Shown piece after piece: positions 1-7,729 of a DNA stretch of 64,000 nucleotides. The notes beneath the pieces were generated by a model that worked only from the letters and a program-made list of their open reading frames with translations, was not told the origin of the DNA and made no database searches. A program made the translations under genes and the position numbers. Position 1 is the first letter of the stretch. Each line of letters opens with the position of its first letter. This DNA comes from Lewinellaceae bacterium (GTDB taxonomy: Bacteria > Bacteroidota > Bacteroidia > Chitinophagales > Saprospiraceae): contig JACJYI010000003.1 of assembly GCA_020636225.1 (NCBI GenBank), forward strand, positions 186,001-250,000, in the 5' to 3' direction.

Positions 1-709
1 TTAGGGCATCCTGCACTGACGTGAGTTGGGCATGCTCAACTGCATGGTGGTGATCACATCCTTCCTCTGCGGCCTGTCCAAAGGCGCAATGCACCGTCCA
101 GGAATGCTGGTCCAGGACGTCGCCGTTGAGGGCATCAATGCGCAGGCTCCAGTAATCCTGACCGTTTACTGGATCGATGGCCATGTCCCAGGCCAGGCGA
201 ACCTGTCCATTGGGCATCTGCTGATAGCGCAGCTTGACGGGGATATCCTCATGCGAGAAGCTACCCTTGGAAAAGGTCATTTCCTGATCGGAGATCCGCT
301 CCTTGACGATAAAGGTCTGACCCGGGGATGTTCCCAGACTGATCAGGGCCTTCTCCAGGGCAACCTGGGCGCTGATGGCCGGCTTGGTGGCATTGACCTT
401 GTTGGCCAGGTTCGGTACCAGTCGATTACCGGCAAAGATGACCTTCCCATTCTGAATGTTCAGGTTGGCCAGGGCATTGTACACTTCGATCCCCTGATGA
501 CGCTGGATCAGGTAGAGGTGAGTGACACCGTTGGTGACGGTCTGGTATTCGTTGTTGACGGCCAGATCACTCAGATCGGCGGGTGTCAGGCCCCATTCTT
601 TCGATTGGGATTCCAGATAGCGCAGGGCGATATCGAGATTGGTTTGCTGCTGAGCCAATAAACCTACAGGCACCAGCAGGATCAAAAGCAAGGTGGAAAC
701 TTGTTTCAT
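1..709 (-). CDS. M36 (fungalysin-like) metallopeptidase, N-terminal part only
   Basis: Open from an ATG at 707-709 to the left edge with no stop, so the gene is cut and the C-terminal part is missing. The N-terminus (MKQVSTLLLILLVPVGLLAQ) is a typical Sec signal peptide. Residues about 25-200 read like a fungalysin/thermolysin propeptide (FTP) domain: a segment with GVTHLYLIQRHQGIEVYNA followed by a PepSY-like part with RLAWDMAIDP and WSLRIDALNGDVLD. This arrangement precedes the HExxH catalytic domain in M36 peptidases, which would lie outside the window. In Bacteroidota such enzymes are secreted, often by the T9SS. The catalytic domain is not visible, so peptidase activity is inferred from the propeptide alone; an M4-type protease is the main alternative. 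Confidence 0.75.
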   Translation of the reverse strand, partial: MKQVSTLLLILLVPVGLLAQQQTNLDIALRYLESQSKEWGLTPADLSDLAVNNEYQTVTNGVTHLYLIQRHQGIEVYNALANLNIQNGKVIFAGNRLVPNLANKVNATKPAISAQVALEKALISLGTSPGQTFIVKERISDQEMTFSKGSFSHEDIPVKLRYQQMPNGQVRLAWDMAIDPVNGQDYWSLRIDALNGDVLDQHSWTVHCAFGQAAEEGCDHHHAVEHAQLTSVQDAL

Positions 710-760
710 CCTGATTGTAATGTTTGGTTGTATTCGTAGAGAAAACGAAAAAAAGAGTCT

Positions 761-788
761 ACAGGTTCTCAAAATTAATCAAACCTGT
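761..788. promoter_or_regulatory. Small dyad in divergent promoter region
   Basis: Inverted repeat ACAGGTT - 14 nt - AACCTGT between the divergent M36 peptidase and rlmB starts, embedded in an AT-rich stretch. The word TCTACAG is also repeated directly around it. It could be an operator or a chance dyad; no known regulator site was recognised. Confidence 0.25.
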
Positions 789-847
789 CTACAGATGACA
801 GTTGCTCCTCTGAAATTCGCGTTATTTGGCTCCTGGAAGACCAAACT

Positions 848-1594
848 ATGGCAGGAAAGAACAAGGATTTCATCGCAGGGCGCCATCCGGTACTCGAAGC
901 ATTGGAGTCAGGGCTGGCGATCGACAGTATCTGGATGTCCCGCGGCTCCTCCGGCCCGGCGGAAACCAGGATCCGGGAACAGTGCCGCGACCGGCGGATC
1001 CCGGTGAAGTTGGTTCCGGTCCAGGCGTTGAGCCGGATATGGACCGGCAATCATCAGGGAGTGATCGCCTGGCGTTCTGCCGTGCCATTTTACCGGATTG
1101 CCGACCTTGTTCCGGCCATCTATGAGAAGGGTGAGACACCACTGTTCGTCATGCTGGACGGGGTGACGGATGTCCGCAATGCCGGCGCGATCGCCCGATC
1201 GGCCCTGGCGGCCGGTGCGCACGGGCTGATCATCGGTACACGGGATATTGCCCGGTTCAATGAAGAGGCCGTCAAGGCTTCTGCAGGGGCCTTGTTGCAC
1301 CTGCCCGTTTGCCGGGAAGCCTTACCCTTTGCGATCGATCTGCTGCGACAGTCGGGGGTACAGGTGATCGGGGCTGCCCTGGAGAAGAGTGAGGTGCCTT
1401 CGGCACTGGACCTCACCCTGCCCACATGCCTGCTGATGGGCGCAGAAGGAACAGGCATTGATCCGGAACTATTCAAGGTACTGGATCATCGTGTCCGCAT
1501 TCCCCAGTCGGACCAGGTGGATTCCTTCAATGTGTCCGTGGCTGCGGGCATACTCCTCTACGAGGCCATGCGTCAGCGAGGCAGTTTCTTGTAA
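848..1594 (+). CDS. rlmB: 23S rRNA (guanosine-2'-O)-methyltransferase, TrmH/SpoU family
   Basis: 248 residues, the normal length for RlmB, which 2'-O-methylates a guanosine in domain V of 23S rRNA using SAM. An N-terminal substrate-binding domain (about 1-80, starting FIAGRHPVLEALESG, the usual RlmB opening) is followed by a SPOUT methyltransferase domain. The three SpoU motifs are visible: VTDVRNAGAIARSA (N111, R117), MGAEGTGI and DSFNVSVAAGILLYE. The first residue of motif 1, usually DPxN, reads TDVRN, a common variant in Bacteroidota. It faces the thiolase gene convergently with about 10 nt between stops. A related TrmH paralogue is the alternative, but the N-terminal domain favours RlmB. 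Confidence 0.88.
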   Translation: MAGKNKDFIAGRHPVLEALESGLAIDSIWMSRGSSGPAETRIREQCRDRRIPVKLVPVQALSRIWTGNHQGVIAWRSAVPFYRIADLVPAIYEKGETPLFVMLDGVTDVRNAGAIARSALAAGAHGLIIGTRDIARFNEEAVKASAGALLHLPVCREALPFAIDLLRQSGVQVIGAALEKSEVPSALDLTLPTCLLMGAEGTGIDPELFKVLDHRVRIPQSDQVDSFNVSVAAGILLYEAMRQRGSFL

Positions 1595-1604
1595 GGGAGC
1601 CCGA

Positions 1605-2813
1605 TCAGGAAACCCGTTCGAGGATAGTCGCATATCCCTGTCCCACTCCGATGCACATGGTCACCAGGGCATAGCGACCCTGTCGACGCTGCAATTCGCG
1701 GGCAGCGGAGAGCAGGATCCTGGCACCGGTCATGCCGAGGGGATGACCCAGGGCGATCGCGCCCCCGTTGGGGTTGATGCGTGGATCGAGATCATCCAGG
1801 CCCAACTGGCGGGTACAGGCCAGGACCTGGGCGGCAAACGCTTCGTTGATCTCGATCAGATCCATCTGGTCCAGGTCAAGGCCGGCACGTCGGAGGGCCA
1901 GGCGAGAGGCCGGCACCGGGCCGATGCCCATGATACGGGGTTCGACACCGGCCACCCCTGAACTGACGATCCGGGCCAGGGGGGTCAAGGCATGGTCCTG
2001 GCAGGCTTTTTCAGAGGCAATGAGCAAGGCAGCTGCGCCATCATTCAGTCCGCTTGCATTCCCGGCGGTGACAGTGCCATCCTTGCGAAAGGCCGGCTTC
2101 AGAGCGGCCAGGGCTTCCATCGTGGTGTCTGCGCGAGGAAATTCATCTTCCTGAACGATCAATGGTTCCTGTTTCCGACGAGGGATGTGGACCGGTGCGA
2201 TCTCTCCGGCGAGGATGCCGGCAAGCCGGGCAGCTTCCGCCCGTTGCTGTGAGCGGAAGGCAAAAGCATCTTGATCTTCCCGGCTGAGGTGGTATTGATC
2301 GGCGAGGTTCTCTGCCGTTTCGCCCATGGCATCAGTGCCAAAGCGATCTTTCATGGCCGGATTGACAAACCGCCATCCAAAACTGGAATCATACATCTGG
2401 GCATCCCGTCCGAATGGCGTAGAGGTCTTTGAGATGACCCAGGGACCACGGGTCATGTGCTCGACGCCCCCGGCCAGGAAGAGGTCGCCCTCACCGGCGG
2501 CAATGGCCCGATAGGCATGGATGGCGGCGGACATCCCGGAGGCACACAGCCGATTGACCGTTTCGCCCGGTACCGACCAGGGCAACCCGGCCAGCAACAG
2601 GGCCATACGTGCCACGTTGCGGTTGTCTTCGCCGGCCTGGTTGGCACATCCCAGGATCACGTCATCGATGGCATCGGGAGGCAGATCGGGATGCCTGTCC
2701 ATCAATGCCTTCAGGACATGTGCCGCCAGATCGTCTGCCCGCACGGGTGACAGAGCACCGGTGAATTTGCCGATCGGCGTTCGAATGCCATCCACGAGAA
2801 AAGCCTGGGCCAT
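1605..2813 (-). CDS. pcaF: Thiolase, 3-oxoadipyl-CoA / acetyl-CoA C-acyltransferase type
   Basis: 402 residues from the Met of MAQAFLVDGIRTPIG; the longer frame upstream reads through a promoter element and has no thiolase sequence, so the inner ATG was chosen. Full thiolase fold: nucleophile Cys90 in NRLCASGMSA, His in NPNGGAIALGHPLG, and the second catalytic Cys in VTMCIGVGQG. The segments GGVEHMTRGPWV and GWRFVNPAMKDRFG resemble PcaF/PaaJ enzymes, which split 3-oxoadipyl-CoA into succinyl-CoA and acetyl-CoA in aromatic degradation. No other aromatic-degradation gene lies nearby, so a generic beta-oxidation thiolase role is also possible. The thiolase assignment is firm, the exact substrate is not. 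Confidence 0.85.
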   Translation of the reverse strand: MAQAFLVDGIRTPIGKFTGALSPVRADDLAAHVLKALMDRHPDLPPDAIDDVILGCANQAGEDNRNVARMALLLAGLPWSVPGETVNRLCASGMSAAIHAYRAIAAGEGDLFLAGGVEHMTRGPWVISKTSTPFGRDAQMYDSSFGWRFVNPAMKDRFGTDAMGETAENLADQYHLSREDQDAFAFRSQQRAEAARLAGILAGEIAPVHIPRRKQEPLIVQEDEFPRADTTMEALAALKPAFRKDGTVTAGNASGLNDGAAALLIASEKACQDHALTPLARIVSSGVAGVEPRIMGIGPVPASRLALRRAGLDLDQMDLIEINEAFAAQVLACTRQLGLDDLDPRINPNGGAIALGHPLGMTGARILLSAARELQRRQGRYALVTMCIGVGQGYATILERVS

Positions 2814-2833
2814 GAGGGGTTGATTTTGAGCCA

Positions 2834-2841
2834 CAAAGATA
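2834..2841 (-). promoter_or_regulatory. Bacteroidota-type -7 promoter element (TATCTTTG)
   Basis: On the minus strand the octamer TATCTTTG sits about 20 nt before the thiolase start. It matches the TAnnTTTG -7 consensus known for Bacteroidota sigma factors. No clear -33 TTG was assigned. Confidence 0.5.
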
Positions 2842-2856
2842 GAGGCTGGGTACCAC

Positions 2857-3117
2857 TTAATCGGAATGCCCAACCTGGCAGCTGCCCGGAAGCTCGTGTC
2901 CGTCCATGCGCAGGAGATCGTCCAGGCGGATGGACTGGCCAGAGTCAAGGATCATCCACTCGGCACCTTCCAACAGTCGCAGGTCGGTGATCCGGAAGGA
3001 TACGGTAGCAGGTTGCCCGTCCTGCATATACTCGATCGTGACGACCCGGCGCAAGGTAGCCGCCTCTTCCAGCCGGTCGTAGTAGGAGCAGTCGATGGGA
3101 GTATAGGGTCGGGTCAT
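2857..3117 (-). CDS. rof: Rof-like (Rho-binding antiterminator family) protein
   Basis: 86 residues from the Met of MTRPYTPIDCSYYDRLEEAA. The pattern YxPIxCxxYDxLE at the N-terminus followed by a small Sm-like beta fold (VVTIEYMQDGQPATVSFRI, then WMILDSGQSIRLDDLLRM) matches E. coli Rof/YaeO as I recall it. Rof binds Rho near its RNA-binding site and inhibits Rho-dependent termination. The longer frame upstream (to 3231) adds unrelated residues and is rejected. It is 43 nt upstream of the thiolase on the same strand, but a separate promoter-like element lies between them. The family resemblance is clear; function in this phylum is inferred. Confidence 0.7.
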   Translation of the reverse strand: MTRPYTPIDCSYYDRLEEAATLRRVVTIEYMQDGQPATVSFRITDLRLLEGAEWMILDSGQSIRLDDLLRMDGHELPGSCQVGHSD

Positions 3118-3245
3118 GAGAGAAAAACACCCCGTATCCGGAAAGGTTTTACGGATATGTAATAAAAAAAAATGTGTTTGAAGCGAAATATGCCACAAAC
3201 GAAGGGGTGGCCGCCCGGAACTTTGACCCAATCAATATCCCTGTT

Positions 3246-4334
3246 ATGAAAACGAGACTATTCTTCAGCGTATGGATCGGTCTGTTGGCCAGTTGGTCAA
3301 GTCATCTGTTCGGCCAGATCCAGCCAACCCTGGGCATTCTGGACATTTCCGTCGCGGGGTTGTCCACCGAACCCGCCCAGGCGGCGAGCATTGCCAGGGC
3401 AGAGCTGTCCAAGTTGGATCGCTATGTGATCTACAACCGGGAGGATATCACCTATGAACTGGAGCGGAAGGGCATGGTGCTCAACGATTGTTATGCCAAG
3501 GCCTGCCTGATCGATGTCGGCAAGGCCATCGGGGTACGCAAGATGTTCTCGGGCAGTCTGGAGGCGATCGATGGCCAGATCCTGGTCTCCTTCAGGGTGA
3601 TCGATGTGGGCAGTGGCCAGGAAGAACATCACTTTGTCCGATCCTATCTGCATCTGCCCGACCAGGTTCCCCTGATCATCCAGTATGGCCTGCGGGAGAT
3701 GTTCGGCCAGCCACTGGAAGAGACGATCCTGCAGAAGCTGACCCGGAGGGATAATTTTGAGAACAGCATCACCCTACCCCAGACCACCCGCCTGAACCTC
3801 AGCGGACCGCGGATGGGTGTGGCCTTCTTTGGGGGGCAATTGGGAAAGACCCTGGCTTCCGATGACCCAGGGGGATTCAATGCCAGCAATGTGATGTTCC
3901 AGTTCGGTTATCAGTTCGAAGTGACCTATCTGAATGAAGGAAATTTTCAGGCGCTGTTCGAGTTTGTACCGATGATCACCGGATTGGACCAGGGCAAGTT
4001 CTTTCCGAGCATCTCCATCCTGAATGGGCTGCGCGAGAGCCGTTATGGTTGGGAGATGGCCATCGGCCCGGTCCTCAACCTCACCCGGGAAGCCATCGGG
4101 TATGAGAACGAGGCAGGAGATTTCGTTCCTGACCAGACAGTGCCAGAAGGCTATAAGGAGATCCGCCGGATCGACAGCCGGGGCAATTTCACCCTGAAGT
4201 CCGGCTTTGTGCTGTCGGTTGGCAAGTCCTTCCGGTCAGGCAACCTCAACCTGCCTATCAATGCCTTCTACATTCCGGGTAAGGAAGGCGATCATCGGTT
4301 CGGCCTGTCCGTCGGGTATAACACCAAGCGATAA
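3246..4334 (+). CDS. Secreted protein with CsgG/TolB-like N-terminal domain and outer-membrane barrel-like C-terminal half
   Basis: 362 residues from MKTRLFFSVWIGLLASWSSHLFGQ, a clear signal peptide; the upstream extension has no support. Residues about 27-160 look like a CsgG/LpoB-type alpha-beta domain: a first strand LGILDISVAGL, a helix with AASIARAEL, then YVIYNREDITYELERKG and GKAIGVRKMFSGSLEAIDGQILVSFRVIDV. Residues about 185-362 are rich in alternating hydrophobic/aromatic strands (MGVAFFGGQLGKT, FQFGYQFEVTYL, HRFGLSVGYNTKR), like a small outer-membrane barrel. It is followed by a strong terminator and is likely transcribed alone. A role in envelope assembly or sensing is possible, but nothing in the neighbourhood defines it. 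Confidence 0.65.
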   Translation: MKTRLFFSVWIGLLASWSSHLFGQIQPTLGILDISVAGLSTEPAQAASIARAELSKLDRYVIYNREDITYELERKGMVLNDCYAKACLIDVGKAIGVRKMFSGSLEAIDGQILVSFRVIDVGSGQEEHHFVRSYLHLPDQVPLIIQYGLREMFGQPLEETILQKLTRRDNFENSITLPQTTRLNLSGPRMGVAFFGGQLGKTLASDDPGGFNASNVMFQFGYQFEVTYLNEGNFQALFEFVPMITGLDQGKFFPSISILNGLRESRYGWEMAIGPVLNLTREAIGYENEAGDFVPDQTVPEGYKEIRRIDSRGNFTLKSGFVLSVGKSFRSGNLNLPINAFYIPGKEGDHRFGLSVGYNTKR

Positions 4335-4361
4335 TAGACCTTGTTTTCTGTTGGTTGACAC

Positions 4362-4390
4362 GAGATGGGGCCTGCGGCAGGCTCCATCTC
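4362..4390. repeat. Hairpin after the CsgG-like gene
   Basis: Near-perfect inverted repeat, GAGATGG-G-GCCTG / CAGGC-T-CCATCTC with loop CGG (13 bp including one G-T pair). There is no T run, so it is not a classic terminator. Confidence 0.55.
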
Positions 4391-4439
4391 CCACCAGCGG
4401 AGCCTTTGATAGATATCCGATTGGTTCTTTGGTTAGTAG

Positions 4440-4468
4440 ACGGCAGGAGTGCAAGCTCCTGCCGTTTT
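4440..4468 (+). terminator. Rho-independent terminator
   Basis: Perfect stem CGGCAGGAG / CTCCTGCCG with a 6-nt loop followed directly by TTTT on the plus strand. It would end the transcript of the CsgG-like gene about 105 nt after its stop. Confidence 0.7.
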
Positions 4469-4492
4469 GCTGGTAGGGTGCCATACCTGATC

Positions 4493-4528
4493 GATACCCG
4501 TCTCCGCTTTCTGGCAGAGACGGGTATC
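4493..4528. repeat. 12-bp inverted repeat before the flotillin stop
   Basis: Perfect arms GATACCCGTCTC / GAGACGGGTATC with a 12-nt loop, 17 nt beyond the flotillin stop codon on the minus strand. It may act as a terminator or mRNA 3'-end stabiliser; there is no T run. Confidence 0.55.
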
Positions 4529-4545
4529 CAGTTTGGTCGAAGGGG

Positions 4546-5961
4546 TTATCCTTTTGGGTCCTCTTCCGTGGAGGGTTGTGGTCCTTCCTCGGCTTTCTTG
4601 CCCAGATACGCAGGCAGGTCCATGCCCGCCATGTTGAACAGATCGCTCATCGGGGGGACAGACTTGTAGAGACCGGAAATGAATTTCGAGGTCGAATTGC
4701 CTTCCCCTTCCTGTTGTTGGCCACCTTCCCAGACGGTCACCTTGTCGATCTTGATATTCTTGATAGCCTCGACCTGGGTTTTGACCAGTTCCTCGAGCTT
4801 GTCGGCGATCAGCATCAGCACGGCATCGCGGCTGTTCCCGCCGGCGGCAGCAACGACCTTCTGGAAACCCATGGCCTGCTTCTCCAGGACTTCGAAGATA
4901 CCCCGGGCTTCAGCCTCCTTCATCAGGTAGATGGCATCGGCTTCACCCTTGGCCAGGCGGCGTGTCTGTTCGGCTTCCGCTTCTGCCATGATCTCCTTCT
5001 GGCGCTTGGCGATCTCGGCCTGGACGATGGTGTCGGCTTCGCGGGTGGCCATTTCCCGTTTGGCCCTGGCTTCTTCCGCCTTCTGTTCAGCGGCGTAGGC
5101 TTCTTCCAGTGATCGGGCGGAGGCGATCTTTTCTGCCGCGGTGGCCTGGCGCAAGGCTTCAGCCTCCTTCTCCCGGCGCTCGGCATTGGATTGGGCGATC
5201 TTGACCAGGGCGAGGTTTTCCCCGTCGGTGGCGGAGGCCTGGGCATCGGCTTCACCGATCTTGGCCTTGGCATCGGCCGCAGATACCTGGATCCGCTTGT
5301 CCATCAGGGCTTCCGCTTCACCGATGGAACCGGTCCGTTCCTTTTCAGCCACCCGTACCTTGGCTTCGTTGATCGCCTTGGCGGCCGCTTCTTTACCAAG
5401 GGCTTCGATATAGCCGGATTCGTCCTGGATATCCGTGACGTTCACGTTGATCAGCGTCAGGCCGATCTTGCGCAGTTCACTGCCCACATTGGAGGCCACG
5501 TTGGTCAGGAACTTGTCGCGGTCGGAATTGATCTCCTCGATATCCATCGTAGCCACGACCAGACGCAGCTGACCGAAGATGATGTCCTTGGCAATGTCCC
5601 GGATCTCATCCATGGATTTGCCCAGCAAGCGCTCGGCGGCATTGATCATGATCCCTTCCTCATTGCTGACGGCCACCGTGAACCGGGAGGGGACATTGAC
5701 GCGGATGTTCTGCTTGCTCAGGGCCCCTCGCAGATCGACGTCGATGGAGATCGGGGTCAGGTCGAGGTACTCCCAATCCTGGATGACCGGCCAGACAAAG
5801 GCGGCACCTCCCGCCAGGCACTTGGCGGATCCCGATCCGGTTTTCCCGTAGATGACCAGGATCCGGTCGGATGGGCACCGCTTATACCGGCTGACAAAAA
5901 AGAAGATCATCATCAGGGTCAGGGCGATCAGGCCGAAAAGGAGGAATGCTGCTTCTTGCAT
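4546..5961 (-). CDS. Flotillin-family (SPFH domain) membrane scaffold protein
   Basis: 471 residues, the usual flotillin/YqiK length. One N-terminal membrane helix (about 5-25, FLLFGLIALTLMMIFFFV) is followed by an SPFH/band-7 domain (about 30-200, including IRVNVPSRFTVAVSNEEGIM and MDIEEINSDRDKFLTNVASNVGSELRKIGL). A long Ala/Glu/Lys-rich coiled coil follows (about 205-370, with repeated AEA motifs), then a flotillin C-terminal region (VVAAAGGNSRDAVLMLIADKLEELV). Flotillins oligomerise and organise membrane microdomains. The gene lies 44 nt downstream of the NfeD-like gene on the same strand, the classic flotillin-NfeD operon. Confidence 0.88.
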   Translation of the reverse strand: MQEAAFLLFGLIALTLMMIFFFVSRYKRCPSDRILVIYGKTGSGSAKCLAGGAAFVWPVIQDWEYLDLTPISIDVDLRGALSKQNIRVNVPSRFTVAVSNEEGIMINAAERLLGKSMDEIRDIAKDIIFGQLRLVVATMDIEEINSDRDKFLTNVASNVGSELRKIGLTLINVNVTDIQDESGYIEALGKEAAAKAINEAKVRVAEKERTGSIGEAEALMDKRIQVSAADAKAKIGEADAQASATDGENLALVKIAQSNAERREKEAEALRQATAAEKIASARSLEEAYAAEQKAEEARAKREMATREADTIVQAEIAKRQKEIMAEAEAEQTRRLAKGEADAIYLMKEAEARGIFEVLEKQAMGFQKVVAAAGGNSRDAVLMLIADKLEELVKTQVEAIKNIKIDKVTVWEGGQQQEGEGNSTSKFISGLYKSVPPMSDLFNMAGMDLPAYLGKKAEEGPQPSTEEDPKG

Positions 5962-6005
5962 GGTAGGGTTACAATGGTTTGGTTCAGTAATGGTATTCGA
6001 GCGGT

Positions 6006-6605
6006 TCAGTTGGATCCTTGTTCACGAAGTTCCTCAACGAGCAGGACTCGGTCGTCCAGGATGCCGATCACCCGGACCATGGTGCCATTGACCAGGGTTT
6101 TCCCTTCCGTGACGGCATCTACTTCCCGCAGTCCGTTCCCCAGTTGGATCATGACCTTGCCCATTCCGGACTTCAGGGCCGGGATGGACAGGTAGACCTC
6201 TGCAGACTGGTAGAGCGCTTCATCGATATGGTAATTACCTTCCTGGGTCTGCTGGCCGAAAAGGTACAGGAGATAGCCGACGAGGGCCATGGCCAGCATG
6301 CCGCTGACGAGGCCGACCACCAATGCGGTCAGGAGAAGGCCCCCCTTGCCGAGTACAATGACCCCGGCCCAGCCGAAAAACGTGAAAAAGGCGATGATGC
6401 CCCGGACCGACAGCCAGGTGAAACCGGGGTCAATATGCGTGCTGTGATCCACGTCGGTATCCGTATCGAGATCGACACCCAACCCGATGAGGTTGATCAC
6501 GAATTGGAAAATAAAGAGCACACTGAAGAACAGGGAGACTCCCCAGAAGACCTGTTGGGCCCCGTTCAGGGCATCCCACCATTGACTTATCGATTCCGTC
6601 GACAT
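6006..6605 (-). CDS. NfeD-like membrane protein with C-terminal OB fold
   Basis: 199 residues starting at MSTESISQWWDAL; the upstream extension to 6695 is rejected because it lacks membrane or domain character. Three membrane segments are visible: VFWGVSLFFSVLFIFQFVINLIG (about 16-38), WLSVRGIIAFFTFFGWAGVIVL (about 60-82) and LLLTALVVGLVSGMLAMALVGYLLYLFG (about 86-113). The last about 65 residues form a short beta-rich domain (GKVMIQLGNGLREVDAVTEG, GTMVRVIGILDDRVLLVEEL) like the OB fold of NfeD proteins, which interact with flotillins. A short acidic DTDTDVDH stretch lies between helices 1 and 2. Position directly upstream of the flotillin gene supports the pairing. Confidence 0.78.
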   Translation of the reverse strand: MSTESISQWWDALNGAQQVFWGVSLFFSVLFIFQFVINLIGLGVDLDTDTDVDHSTHIDPGFTWLSVRGIIAFFTFFGWAGVIVLGKGGLLLTALVVGLVSGMLAMALVGYLLYLFGQQTQEGNYHIDEALYQSAEVYLSIPALKSGMGKVMIQLGNGLREVDAVTEGKTLVNGTMVRVIGILDDRVLLVEELREQGSN

Positions 6606-6773
6606 GACCGCTGTTTTCTCAACCTCCAATATAGGTGATATGGTCGAACAACAAGATGAGGAATCCGGCCGGTGTTGATCTGATATCTTCGACAAACTTC
6701 GAGGAAAACAGGATGAATCTTCATTGGTGAAGTCTCCTGCTCCTGCATGAGCGGTGTGGAAGCCGGCTTTCGA

Positions 6774-7655
6774 TCAGAAGTTGATGTATCGGGAAGGATC
6801 GACCGGTTTGCCTTTATACCACAGCTCGAAATGAAGATGGGGTCCGCTGGACAGGGTTCCGGTATTCCCGATGATGGCAATGGCCTCACCAGCGCGGACG
6901 ATGGCCCCGTTTTTCTTCAGAAGGCTGCTGTTGTGCTTGTAGAAGGACATCACCTGATTGTCGTGCATGATGCCGATGGTGTTGCCGGTCTCCAGGGTCC
7001 AGTCGGACAGGATGACCACGCCATCCATGACCGCCTTGATCGGGGTGTTTTTGGGGGCCAGGATGTCCAACCCGTTATGGTCCTGGTCGGGCATGAAACC
7101 AGCGCTGATCTCCCCTTTCACCGGGGGAGTGAAGTAGAGTTTTTCCAACGGCCGACCGGAAGTGTTGTCGCTGGCCTGGATGGCGGCCTGTTGCCGCAGT
7201 CCTTCCCCGAGGCGAAAATTATTGCGCAACATCTGGTCCTCTTCGATCCGTTGTACTTCTTCCAGACTGTCCTTCACCATACTCGGCTGGTCTTCCTCGA
7301 CGGGTGGTTTGATCTCCCCGGTCAGGATCTGGCGGACATTGTCGGTGTAGCGTTTCTGGAGTTCAAGCTGTTTTTCCATCTCATCCACCTTGACGCGGAG
7401 TTGAATAAGTTCCGGATCCATGGAGGCATCTCCGTAACCGGGGATCCATCGTTTGAGCGGTGTGGTGATAATCAGCATGGCCACGACAATGGCCAGGCCA
7501 ACAAGGATGGAACTGACCAGGATATAGAGGTTGAGTGGAGTGAGCGTATATGCGCCGACCTCTTCAAGGGAATCTTCCTTCAGAATGACTAGCCGATAAG
7601 GCTTTTTCAGCCGCTGACGCAGTCGATTTCGGGTATTTGACGGCTGTTCTTCCAT
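6774..7655 (-). CDS. M23 (LytM-type) peptidase, membrane-anchored
   Basis: 293 residues. A Lys/Arg-rich cytoplasmic N-terminus is followed by one membrane helix (about 42-64), a coiled coil (about 80-115, PELIQLRVKVDEMEKQLELQ) and an M23 domain (about 175-293). Zinc ligands are present: H193 and D197 in HNGLDI, and H275 in GPHLHFELW (H273 and H275). This architecture is that of NlpD/MepM-like endopeptidases or of divisome-associated LytM factors, which cut or regulate cutting of peptidoglycan cross-links in the periplasm. All metal ligands are intact, so it is probably active. It is divergent from sprE and probably a single-gene unit. Confidence 0.85.
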   Translation of the reverse strand: MEEQPSNTRNRLRQRLKKPYRLVILKEDSLEEVGAYTLTPLNLYILVSSILVGLAIVVAMLIITTPLKRWIPGYGDASMDPELIQLRVKVDEMEKQLELQKRYTDNVRQILTGEIKPPVEEDQPSMVKDSLEEVQRIEEDQMLRNNFRLGEGLRQQAAIQASDNTSGRPLEKLYFTPPVKGEISAGFMPDQDHNGLDILAPKNTPIKAVMDGVVILSDWTLETGNTIGIMHDNQVMSFYKHNSSLLKKNGAIVRAGEAIAIIGNTGTLSSGPHLHFELWYKGKPVDPSRYINF

Positions 7656-7729
7656 GGAACTGCTAATTTGCTGCGAATTAAAATAATTTTGCGGTATAGG
7701 TTGTTATATGCCTGTTCCAGCCGATTGGT

